Assembly: GCF_900143075.1 (NCBI RefSeq)
Contig: NZ_FRCY01000005.1
Location: 186,001-250,000 of the forward strand
Source of the DNA: Cyclobacterium lianum
Lineage (GTDB): Bacteria; Bacteroidota; Bacteroidia; Cytophagales; Cyclobacteriaceae
Length of the DNA: 64,000 nucleotides
Reading direction: 5' to 3'
Positions within the stretch are counted from its first letter, which is position 1, and each line of letters opens with the position of its first letter. Positions 27,740 through 35,349 of the stretch are shown piece after piece. The position numbers and the translations under genes are program-made. The notes below the pieces were generated by a model that was given only the letters and a program-made list of their open reading frames with translations, made no database searches and had not been told where the DNA came from.

Positions 27740-28762
27740 ATGGCAGTCATCAGTAAAAAGAAGATTGTTTATCCCATCAGCGAAAATCTGAGGCATTACC
27801 TGATCAAGTATGGTCGGGAAGTTGATATCCCTATACACTATAAGGAATTGCTGAGGTACAGTAATTCCATCGCGCTCTATGATTTTAAGGGAAACGATAC
27901 ACTGTGGGAAACAGTCTTTTACGATGAATCCGACAGAAATGAAATCCACTTTAAAGTTAAAAAAATCTACGCACTCCTGAAGGCCGATGGAGACATGAGT
28001 GTCATGCAACATCTCTACGTAGACAGGATCGATCTCTGTACCTATGGCAATACACAACCATTCCGGGTACGGATTGTCAATCGCATCAATGATAATTTCG
28101 ACTATTTCTATATCAAGAATGCAGATGCATCCCGGGTATATGGTTTGGAGCTGGAGCACCTGCTGTCGCCCAACAGAATCGGCTACCTAGTATATAAAGA
28201 CTCACTGATAGAAGAACATATCGCGGGCATTCCTGGCGAACAGTTTATGAAACAGCAACTCCATGACCCTTTGCTGAACCCCATTCGCTTGTCCAAGGAA
28301 TTTGTCAAATTCAATGAACGGTGCTTTGTGCGGCTGCTTGGTGACATGCATTCTTCCAATTTTGTGATCGATGTAACTCCGGACTTCGAAGAAACCCACT
28401 ACCGGATAAGATCCATCGATTTTGATCAACAATCATACGAAGGAAAAAAAGCCATTTACCTACCCCAATATTTCAAACAAAACAATGCGCTTATCCAACT
28501 GGGCATCCGCCACATCACCCCGGAGTCCATGGCCCAATACCAAAAGGAGGAGCGTGCCCTGATCGCTACCCGGCTCAAGAGCTCTCCAAAAGAAATTGCC
28601 GATATCCTCAACAGCATGGAGCAGGACACGATCTCCACTGAGACGAATACCTCCACCCTGAAACAGGAATTGGCAAGACACTATAGCAATCCGAACTTTT
28701 TGAAATGTCAGAATATGGGTGAGATCTTGAGAATGAGTCTGAATCAGGTTTTGCAGCGGTAA
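27740..28762 (+). CDS. Uncharacterised protein with protein-kinase-like fold signatures
   Basis: 340 residues, cytoplasmic, not recognised as a named family. The central part carries the ordered marks of a kinase or aminoglycoside-phosphotransferase fold: a candidate ATP-binding lysine in FYIKNADA (K126), glutamates in the following helix (E138/E140), a hinge-like strand LIEEHIAGIPGEQFM (~157-170), a catalytic-loop motif LLGDMHSSNFVID (D202, N207) and a metal-binding SIDFDQ (D227, D229). The first ~110 residues look like a separate alpha/beta domain. Substrate unknown. Last gene of the pcm run, 9 bases after DUF3817. Confidence 0.65.
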   Translation: MAVISKKKIVYPISENLRHYLIKYGREVDIPIHYKELLRYSNSIALYDFKGNDTLWETVFYDESDRNEIHFKVKKIYALLKADGDMSVMQHLYVDRIDLCTYGNTQPFRVRIVNRINDNFDYFYIKNADASRVYGLELEHLLSPNRIGYLVYKDSLIEEHIAGIPGEQFMKQQLHDPLLNPIRLSKEFVKFNERCFVRLLGDMHSSNFVIDVTPDFEETHYRIRSIDFDQQSYEGKKAIYLPQYFKQNNALIQLGIRHITPESMAQYQKEERALIATRLKSSPKEIADILNSMEQDTISTETNTSTLKQELARHYSNPNFLKCQNMGEILRMSLNQVLQR

Positions 28763-28867
28763 AATATGTGATTATCACAGCCTTTTTTAAATTAATGTTT
28801 TGTTTATCATTACATTGGCAAAAATATCCAAACAAAATACCTGAATTTTCGTTAATAGGAGTACTAC

Positions 28868-28919
28868 GTAAAACAACAGATTGGCATAATTTGTGTTGTT
28901 TTACCGGATAATATCTTTT
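28868..28919 (+). promoter_or_regulatory. dps promoter with 11-base perfect inverted repeat
   Basis: GTAAAACAACA (28868-28878) and TGTTGTTTTAC (28894-28904) form a perfect inverted repeat with a 15-base spacer. A TTG at 28891-28893 followed after 18 bases by TATCTTTT (28912-28919) is a good Bacteroidota -33/-7 pair (consensus TAnnTTTG). The repeat overlaps the -33 element, the position expected of a repressor or activator operator. Which regulator binds is unknown; dps genes are often peroxide- or iron-regulated. Confidence 0.55.
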
Positions 28920-28945
28920 ACAAACAATTAAAATAATTGACCATT

Positions 28946-29440
28946 ATGAGCATTTCAGCAGAGAAAAGGGTTTTTAAAAAACTAGGATATAATAAAGAAG
29001 AATCAGAAAAAATTGTCGGATCTCTCAACAAACTTTTGGCGAATTACCACGTGCACTATCAGAAGTTGAGAAACTTTCACTGGAATGTAACTGGCAGCGA
29101 TTTCTTTGACCTGCACGAAAAATTTGAGGAATTGTACGACGAGTCTTTTGCGAATATCGATTTGATCGCTGAACGGATCCGTGTTTTTGGAATGACTCCG
29201 TACAGCTTGATGAAAGATTACCTCGAACATGCCGACATTGAAGAAGTTGGCACCGATTTGAGTTCCAAAGCGATGGTGGAAGAGGTATTGAAAGACTTTC
29301 AAATCCTCGTAGACAACATGAATGAATGTGCTGTAAAAGTGGCCGACCTTGGTGATACAGCTACAGAGGACATGTTGATCGCATTTATCAAGAGTCTGGA
29401 GCTACACCACTGGATGTTGAGCTCTTTTATCAAAGAATAG
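28946..29440 (+). CDS. dps: Dps-family ferritin-like DNA-protection protein
   Basis: Forms a dodecameric shell that oxidises and stores iron using peroxide and may bind DNA under stress. The 164-residue product has the Dps core: HVHYQKLRNFHWNVTG (ferroxidase His), FDLHEKFEELYDE and NIDLIAERIRVFG. I chose ATG 28946 (MSISAEK...); a TTG three codons upstream is also in frame. A short basic N-terminus (KRVFKKLGYNK) could contact DNA. Monocistronic: it has its own promoter and a strong terminator immediately after the stop. Confidence 0.93.
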   Translation: MSISAEKRVFKKLGYNKEESEKIVGSLNKLLANYHVHYQKLRNFHWNVTGSDFFDLHEKFEELYDESFANIDLIAERIRVFGMTPYSLMKDYLEHADIEEVGTDLSSKAMVEEVLKDFQILVDNMNECAVKVADLGDTATEDMLIAFIKSLELHHWMLSSFIKE

Positions 29441-29468
29441 AAAAAAGCCCCTGAGGGGCTTTTTTTTT
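29441..29468 (+). terminator. Rho-independent terminator of dps
   Basis: AAAAGCCCC-TGA-GGGGCTTTT followed by a run of T begins directly after the dps stop codon. It is a compact GC stem with a U-tract, the clearest intrinsic terminator in the window. Confidence 0.93.
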
Positions 29469-29527
29469 GCTTATCCGTTAATGGCTGATGGTCAGCAAAA
29501 ATCCATCAGGTTCCGCTATTTTAATGC

Positions 29528-31981
29528 TCAATAGTACCTCACCTCACAGTCAGGCAACATCTCTCTGAACCGATCGATATTCCTGCTACTGATTCGGGTA
29601 TTGTAGCAGATGAGGTTTTCGAGGTTAATCATGTGACTGATTGGCTTCAGGTTTCTCACATTAGTACTGGCAATATCCAGACTCCGCAGGTCGTATAGCA
29701 TTTCTATCCCTTTCAGGTTACTGATATTGGTACCGGACAGATTCAGTTGCCTGATCCTGCCAAGATTATTCAGGGGACTCAGCTCCTCCACGGATGTATT
29801 GGAAACATCCAGAACCTCGAGATAGGCCAACGGCTCCAGTACAGAGAGATCTGTAAATGGTGTTTCTACAATTTGCAGGGATTCCAGTCTTTCCAATCTG
29901 GATAGCGCAGAAGGATCCTGCAAAGGCACGCTTCTTATACTGAGCTCCTTCAGGTTAAAAAATATCAATAAAGGTTCGAGATCATAAATATTGGCGCCAT
30001 CGATAGAAAATCTTTCGCTTGCCGTGATCTTGTGCAGTGTTTCTGTATCCGGAGAGCCGGACAGGTCAAAATAAGACTGAAACAATCCGCTCCATTCGCT
30101 TTCCAGGCCGGTCCACCAACTTTCAAGTGCTGCGGTCCGGAATATAATATTGGCCCCGGGGATCAACCTGGCAAGTTCGAAAACCTCCCAATCCGGCACT
30201 TCAGTATTGTCCAGGTAAACCAGCTCAAGTGCTGTCAGTGTTTTCAATGGGTCAATGGAGCTGATTTGGGTATTCACAAAGGACACCTTTTTGAGTCCTT
30301 TCAGCTCCTGCAGTGCCCGCAGGTTTGACACAGCCGATTTATCTCCATGTATGTGTGTGAGGGTTTTTATTTCCGCCAAAGGAGACAAGTCTTCCACCAT
30401 GGTGTTTTCGAAAGAGATGAAGACGGCATTCTTGAATTTCAATGCCGGCCTGAGGTTGATGACCTTGCTGCCATCTAAATTCAGGGAATCAATATTGACC
30501 AACTCGGAAAGTTCTTCTATACTGGGTTGCCCCTGCCCCAAATTGGGAAATCGCTCTATGAAAACCTGGTTCCAGCCATTGGGAAGCGTATTCCACCAGG
30601 TTTGCAGGTTTTCCACATTGTGGATCAGCAGAATTCTACGATTTACCCTGGCAAAGGATTCAGCGGCATTTTCGGAAATACTGGTCCGGTCTGCGTAGAT
30701 CCTGGTCACAGATTTGGACCCGCTCAATGGATCTAATTGACTCACTTCAGTTCCATTGATGTTCACTCTCCAGAGATTTGGCAAAGCGGCGAGTGGTGAG
30801 AGATCAAGTATATTGGTGGCCTCCAGGTTTATTTCTTCCAGGCTTTTCAATTCTGACAAGAACCCGAAATTGATCAGATAGTTACCACTGAGATTGAGTT
30901 TTTTTAGGTTTACGAGATTTTTGAGGTTCTCTATATTGTTAAATCCGCTTTCATCCAGATCCAGGACTTCCATTTGGGCAAAGTTTTCCATCACCGCAAA
31001 GCCCTGCAGTGCCGTCTTGGATGCTTTAAATATCTTTAATCCCTTCAGGCTGGTCAGCTCTTCAATGTTGTCAACTGCTGTGCCTGAAATATCCAGGTAA
31101 ACAAGCTTGTCCGAATATTTGATAAACTGAATATCTGCTGTAGGTGTGTGGGATACGTCCAGATGAGACAAGTAGGTAACATTACTCACCGGGGCCAATT
31201 CTTTAATCTGGGTGTGACTAATGTCCAGATACTTGAGGTCCCTGAATACCTGAATGGGGGAAATGTCCACAAGCAGTCGGTTTCCCGAAAGATCGAGGGA
31301 ATCCAGGCCGGAGATTTTGTACAACATATCCAGCTCTACTGAATCTTCCTCCTGTATGCCAAACTTCTCTTTCAATAAGCTTTCCCATTCCAGTGAGAGC
31401 GAAGACCACCATTCCAGCAGTTCTTCATCTCTGCTAAGCTTGGTGGTGTAGATACTGGCTATTTTCAGTTCATTCGAATCGTGGTCCAGATTGATCTCAA
31501 TGTAACGGGGTTTGGTGTTCTCTATATTTTCGTTTTCCAATCCTGTACCAGTCAGGGTCCTGTCCAGGGAAATCTCAAAAAACAACTCGTCATTGTCATT
31601 TAACTTAGGTTTTACCTCCTTTACCTTAAATTCAAAGGAAACATCCCTGAAAAAAAATTCAATGTCTTTCAGGTAGGCAACAACATTTTTGTTGGTAATG
31701 ACCTGTCTGTCTGTAAGCAAATCATCTTCGATTTGCACATTTTCATCCCTGAAAATTTTTTTATAACTCTCCCGGATGATTACATCTTTGTCTCTTGCCG
31801 AGGTTTCTCCACTTCCTACGGTATTGAGAAAATACTGCAAAAACCTGACCTGATCTTCGGCTTGCTGGCTAAAGTTCTTTATTTCCTGTTTGCTGTACTC
31901 CCCCAGCTCCTGAGCCAGGATCAGCGGCATACTGCTAAAAAAAATAAGTAGCAGAGAAATATTTGTTTTAATTGCGGTCAT
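29528..31981 (-). CDS. Exported leucine-rich-repeat protein with three WW-capped LRR blocks
   Basis: 817 residues with a signal peptide (ISLLLIFFSSMPLILAQ). Residues ~40-190 form an alpha/beta domain resembling those of the three genes upstream in the operon. Then come three LRR blocks, each led by a tryptophan-rich cap: EWWSSLSLEWESLLKEKF (~190), TWWNTLPNGWNQVFIERF (~461) and SWWTGLESEWSGLFQSYF (~621). The repeats are short LRRs of the L..LD.S.T.I..L.PL type, about 22-23 residues each. It ends MLPDCEVRYY. Probably periplasmic or surface-exposed and used for binding. Its start overlaps the upstream gene by 14 bases. Confidence 0.75.
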   Translation of the reverse strand: MTAIKTNISLLLIFFSSMPLILAQELGEYSKQEIKNFSQQAEDQVRFLQYFLNTVGSGETSARDKDVIIRESYKKIFRDENVQIEDDLLTDRQVITNKNVVAYLKDIEFFFRDVSFEFKVKEVKPKLNDNDELFFEISLDRTLTGTGLENENIENTKPRYIEINLDHDSNELKIASIYTTKLSRDEELLEWWSSLSLEWESLLKEKFGIQEEDSVELDMLYKISGLDSLDLSGNRLLVDISPIQVFRDLKYLDISHTQIKELAPVSNVTYLSHLDVSHTPTADIQFIKYSDKLVYLDISGTAVDNIEELTSLKGLKIFKASKTALQGFAVMENFAQMEVLDLDESGFNNIENLKNLVNLKKLNLSGNYLINFGFLSELKSLEEINLEATNILDLSPLAALPNLWRVNINGTEVSQLDPLSGSKSVTRIYADRTSISENAAESFARVNRRILLIHNVENLQTWWNTLPNGWNQVFIERFPNLGQGQPSIEELSELVNIDSLNLDGSKVINLRPALKFKNAVFISFENTMVEDLSPLAEIKTLTHIHGDKSAVSNLRALQELKGLKKVSFVNTQISSIDPLKTLTALELVYLDNTEVPDWEVFELARLIPGANIIFRTAALESWWTGLESEWSGLFQSYFDLSGSPDTETLHKITASERFSIDGANIYDLEPLLIFFNLKELSIRSVPLQDPSALSRLERLESLQIVETPFTDLSVLEPLAYLEVLDVSNTSVEELSPLNNLGRIRQLNLSGTNISNLKGIEMLYDLRSLDIASTNVRNLKPISHMINLENLICYNTRISSRNIDRFREMLPDCEVRYY

Positions 31982-32807
31982 AGATGTAATTCAATATAAT
32001 TTCTTTATCTCCCTCTTCAAGTTTCAGCAGATTGGCGATGAGCCAGCCGGTATTGAATCCAGGCCGATTGAATTGGGTAAGTTCAAAATACCACTTATCG
32101 ATTTGAAAAAAATGAAATTTGGTATCTTTCACTGTTTCGAACTTCATCCTGTTGCTTTTAATTTCAAACAGAAATAAGGTAAGATAATCCGGTTGAAAAC
32201 CATCTGGCGTATAAGATTCTGGGCGGGGATTGTCCAGCATGGCTTTCTTTAGATTCATAAAGCCTAACTCGTGGCTGAGCGGATGTAAAAATTTCTTATC
32301 GTCTCCCTCAGGTTTGTTAAACGCATCTGAGAAGGGAGGAAAATTTACATTTTCTATCACCCATTCATAACCCAGGCCCTGAGGCTGTAATTTCAAAAAC
32401 AGGATCACATCCTGCTTTCGCCCGTTGTAATTGAAGACTGTATTGACCTCTGCAAACCACTCTCCTCCATGAAAATTTAAATACTGCGGATAGGTATCAG
32501 AAACCACATGCGCAATAAATTCTCTTTTCAGCTCATTTGAAATATCTGACGTTTCGTTATCAAACAGAATATTGATGAAGGATCTTCGCAATGCCTTGTC
32601 ACGGTAATTTTCATCACCAGGATTATACCTGATATCTCCCTCTTTGCTTTCCTCTGCGTTGAATCGTCTAAAAAATTGGTTGACTTGTTTGGTTGCGGCA
32701 GCAAACCTGCCGTCGTCTATAACCCGACCGGAGCTATCAAAGGATTGCCCCGGTGCGGAAATTATAGAAATAAATAGGGTAGTTAAACTTAATAATATTA
32801 ATCTCAT
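31968..32807 (-). CDS. Exported protein of unknown function (LRR operon, third gene)
   Basis: 279 residues from ATG 32807 (signal peptide RLILLSLTTLFISIISAPGQ). A longer frame to 32852 adds a charged leader that would bury the signal peptide. The mature part opens VNQFFRRFNAEE and continues ALRRSFINILFDN, EFIAHVVSDTYPQYLNFHG and NTVFNYNGRKQDVILFLKL, matching in order the helix-helix-strand layout of its neighbours, suggestive of an NTF2-like fold. The C-terminal third is rich in aromatic residues. Its start overlaps the upstream stop (ATGA). Not a recognised family. Confidence 0.7.
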   Translation of the reverse strand: MRLILLSLTTLFISIISAPGQSFDSSGRVIDDGRFAAATKQVNQFFRRFNAEESKEGDIRYNPGDENYRDKALRRSFINILFDNETSDISNELKREFIAHVVSDTYPQYLNFHGGEWFAEVNTVFNYNGRKQDVILFLKLQPQGLGYEWVIENVNFPPFSDAFNKPEGDDKKFLHPLSHELGFMNLKKAMLDNPRPESYTPDGFQPDYLTLFLFEIKSNRMKFETVKDTKFHFFQIDKWYFELTQFNRPGFNTGWLIANLLKLEEGDKEIILNYIYDRN

Positions 32808-33382
32808 GCTGATGTTTCCGTCACTCTCACGTCTCCCAGCAACACATCCCAAAACTCTATGGTTCGTCCGGAAATCTGCGTTTGTTTCTTTTCAACGTAA
32901 ATGGTGATGTCTTTTTTTGTAGTATCTCTGTAGTTCAATCCGGCTTCCTGTGAAGTACCCTCAAATCTCTGGTAAATGGTAATTACACCCACATACCTGC
33001 CATCCGGCTGCCTCTCAAGGTCACTGATATAATGGATATCATACCAACTGATATTTACACGGTCATAATTCAACGCCATCAAACGTTCGAAATACCGCCT
33101 GATTTTGTAATAGGCAATTTCGTTTGTATTGATGGAGGACACGCCCATTTCAGCATCCGGCGCAAACAGTTCTTCTGCCCTGTCCATTACTCTGGTGGCC
33201 TCGGAAAATTGGGTCTCCTTGCTTCCGATAATACTGATATATTTACTCAAATCCTTAACCTTTTCCAGAGCCAGGGAATCGATGGCCTGCTTTCGCTGAG
33301 GACTTATGTTTTCATCCTGGGCAAATACCGAAATGGAGGTAGCCAGGAAAAAGATCAAAAGGGATGGAATATATTTTTTCAT
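32804..33382 (-). CDS. Exported protein of unknown function (LRR operon, second gene)
   Basis: 192 residues with a signal peptide (KKYIPSLLIFFLATSISVFAQ). The mature domain runs LSKYISIIGSKETQFSEA, MDRAEELFAPD, YYKIRRYFERLM, ISDLERQPDGRYVGVITIYQ and KKDITIYVEKKQTQ: two helices, a break, then antiparallel strands, consistent with an NTF2-like domain (inference). The pattern I-x-S-x-E-T is shared with the LRR protein of the same operon (VGSGETSARD). It is coupled to the third gene by ATGA and lies 25 bases after the first. Confidence 0.7.
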   Translation of the reverse strand: MKKYIPSLLIFFLATSISVFAQDENISPQRKQAIDSLALEKVKDLSKYISIIGSKETQFSEATRVMDRAEELFAPDAEMGVSSINTNEIAYYKIRRYFERLMALNYDRVNISWYDIHYISDLERQPDGRYVGVITIYQRFEGTSQEAGLNYRDTTKKDITIYVEKKQTQISGRTIEFWDVLLGDVRVTETSA

Positions 33383-33407
33383 AATCGCTTTATTCTTTTT
33401 TTGTTAA

Positions 33408-33878
33408 TTATCTTCTTCTTAGTTCTAGTTCGGTAACTTTCCCTGATCCATCCATCCTGATATCACTGATAAAATTCAGGTTTTTCTGGGTATCCTTCAG
33501 GTAATTGAGGTAACGCTCGATAGTCGTAGGCTCATCGTAATCCTTGACGCCGGATTCTTCATGAATAACGATCAATACAGGCGTATTTTGATTGGAAAAC
33601 ATTCCCAGTGCTTCTCTGATCGTATTATTTGCGCTTTGAAGGTTCGAGGCATTTGCCACTGCATCGAAATAATTCTCCAATTTTCCTACAGCCACTTCTT
33701 CTGCAGAGGGTTGTTCCGGTTCAGGCTCAGGCGCTGGCGCCGGCTCTTCTACGGGTGCTGGTTCTGGCTCTGCTTCCACAACCTTTTTCTTGCTTTTACA
33801 GGCTCCCATGGCCAGTAGCAAGAATAGCATGACGGTCAGTGACCGAGTTAAGGGAAATTTCAGGTGTCTTTTTTTCAT
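33408..33878 (-). CDS. Lipoprotein with Pro/Glu-rich linker (LRR operon, first gene)
   Basis: 156 residues. The lipobox MGAC (Cys ~27) is followed by basic residues (KSKKKVV) and a long linker of alternating Glu and Pro (about 34-58), which would hold the globular domain away from the membrane. The domain runs LENYFDAVANASNLQSA, IREALGMFSNQNTPVLIVIH, ERYLNYLKDTQKN and DGSGKVTELELRRR, a shortened form of the domain seen in the other three genes. It is the first gene of the operon, so its upstream region should hold the promoter. Confidence 0.72.
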   Translation of the reverse strand: MKKRHLKFPLTRSLTVMLFLLLAMGACKSKKKVVEAEPEPAPVEEPAPAPEPEPEQPSAEEVAVGKLENYFDAVANASNLQSANNTIREALGMFSNQNTPVLIVIHEESGVKDYDEPTTIERYLNYLKDTQKNLNFISDIRMDGSGKVTELELRRR

Positions 33879-34224
33879 AAGAGTTGAATGGTTTTAATAG
33901 TAAGTGCAAAATCTATTGGAAGATGAGGTAAGGCCGTTTACCTTACTCTTCATTTGGATTTTAATGTGTAGTATTTAATTTTTATATGAACAATACCAAT
34001 AAATTTAGTATCCAACGGATATCGTGCGCCTCAATGGGTGACTATTCCTCTGCTACAGCATATACGGTAATTCCCATGATCTGTCACAGTTGGATGCATT
34101 GCAAGCACGATCAATTATAGTAAATATTTTCGGCAAACACATGCCTGAAAGTCGTTTTTATACTGTTTTCTGTATTTCACAACGAATATTTAACGGCAAT
34201 CCCTTCGATTAATGTAGCGAATTT
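33879..34224. other. Intergenic region upstream of the LRR operon
   Basis: 346 A/T-rich bases without a supportable gene. Near the left end a short inverted repeat GTAAGG (33928-33933) / CCTTAC (33941-33946) lies just upstream of the first operon gene. On the leftward strand an ATAGATTTTG stretch near 33911 resembles a loose -7 element. Nothing recognisable appears in the rest. Confidence 0.35.
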
Positions 34225-35349
34225 TTATTCAAACAACTCCTCCAACTTGCGCTCCAACGACCTGCCTCTGAGGTCTTTTGCCAGGATTTTTCCTTCCGGG
34301 TCAATCATGTAGGTGGCAGGAATGGCATTGATCTGATAGGTTGCAGCAGCCTCCGAATTAAAATACTTCAAATCCGATACCTGAGTCCACTCAAGTCCAT
34401 CTTCCTCTATAGCATTGACCCACATTTCTCTGGTACGGTCCAGCGAAACTCCGAATACTTCGAAGCCATCATCCTTGTATTTGTTGTACAGCCGAACCAC
34501 ATTGGGATTTTCATCCCGGCAGGGTTTGCACCATCCGGCCCAAAAATCTACCAGCACATACTTGCCCCTCAAGTCTGAAAGATTTACCGTCTCACCGTCC
34601 GGATTGGGAAGAGAGATCTCCGGAGCAGGTTGCCCGATCGAGAGGGCCCGCAATTCATCCAGCTCCTGCTTCCAGGAATTGATTAGCTGCATGTCTGGGT
34701 ATTTGCTTCCTAATTCTACAATGACACTATCCATATAGTTAAAATCGGTCCGCGGGTTCAGCATGCCCAAGCCAGCCAGGGCAGCGAAGCTGCCTTCCAT
34801 CTGGGCAATCGCCTCCTTCACCCTCTCCGCGTGATTCAATTCCAATTCCATGGCCTGCTCCTGGATGGCCTGAATTTTATCCTGATCTTTATCTGCCATC
34901 GCCTCGTAAAACTCAGAATTTAGTGCATTTCCCTCTTCCTGGTATTGAGCAGTAAGTTCATCAATCTTCAACATCAGCTGGCTGTCCTTTGAGCCGGATA
35001 TTTCAAGATCATCTGTCTGAAAATCATAGTTAACTGCTGCATCCTGATCATAAAGTGCCAGACGTACGGTCTTTTCTCCAAAAAGGTCGAGTTCATAGAA
35101 ATTCGGATTTTCCAGGCTCAGCTCATAGGAAAACCTGCCGCTTTCGTTCACTTTTAGGGTATCCAAAACGCTGACCCTATCAATATTGTATACTGAAAGG
35201 AGCAATTGTCCTTCGGGAGCATTTTTTAATTGTCCCGAAATGGTGACCTTTCCGTCAAAATCCTGCTTGTCCTGTTCGCTACAGGCAGAAACAAAAAAGG
35301 CCACGATCCCGATTGAGAGTATTGCTTGAATTAAATGTCTCATGTTCAC
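34225..35349 (-). CDS. TlpA-like thiol-disulfide oxidoreductase lipoprotein
   Basis: 374 residues. Lipobox FFVSAC (Cys ~23), an N-terminal DUF4369-like beta domain (~35-130: GQLKNAPEGQLLLSVYNID), a helical linker (~130-230), then an AhpC/TSA-type thioredoxin domain with the redox motif AGWCKPCRDEN (CKPC), YLVDFW-like VLVDFWAG and AIPATYMIDPEGKI. It acts in the periplasm, probably reducing disulfides in exported proteins or in cytochrome c assembly. Its start overlaps the gatB stop by four bases, so gatB and this gene are co-transcribed. Confidence 0.92.
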   Translation of the reverse strand: MNMRHLIQAILSIGIVAFFVSACSEQDKQDFDGKVTISGQLKNAPEGQLLLSVYNIDRVSVLDTLKVNESGRFSYELSLENPNFYELDLFGEKTVRLALYDQDAAVNYDFQTDDLEISGSKDSQLMLKIDELTAQYQEEGNALNSEFYEAMADKDQDKIQAIQEQAMELELNHAERVKEAIAQMEGSFAALAGLGMLNPRTDFNYMDSVIVELGSKYPDMQLINSWKQELDELRALSIGQPAPEISLPNPDGETVNLSDLRGKYVLVDFWAGWCKPCRDENPNVVRLYNKYKDDGFEVFGVSLDRTREMWVNAIEEDGLEWTQVSDLKYFNSEAAATYQINAIPATYMIDPEGKILAKDLRGRSLERKLEELFE

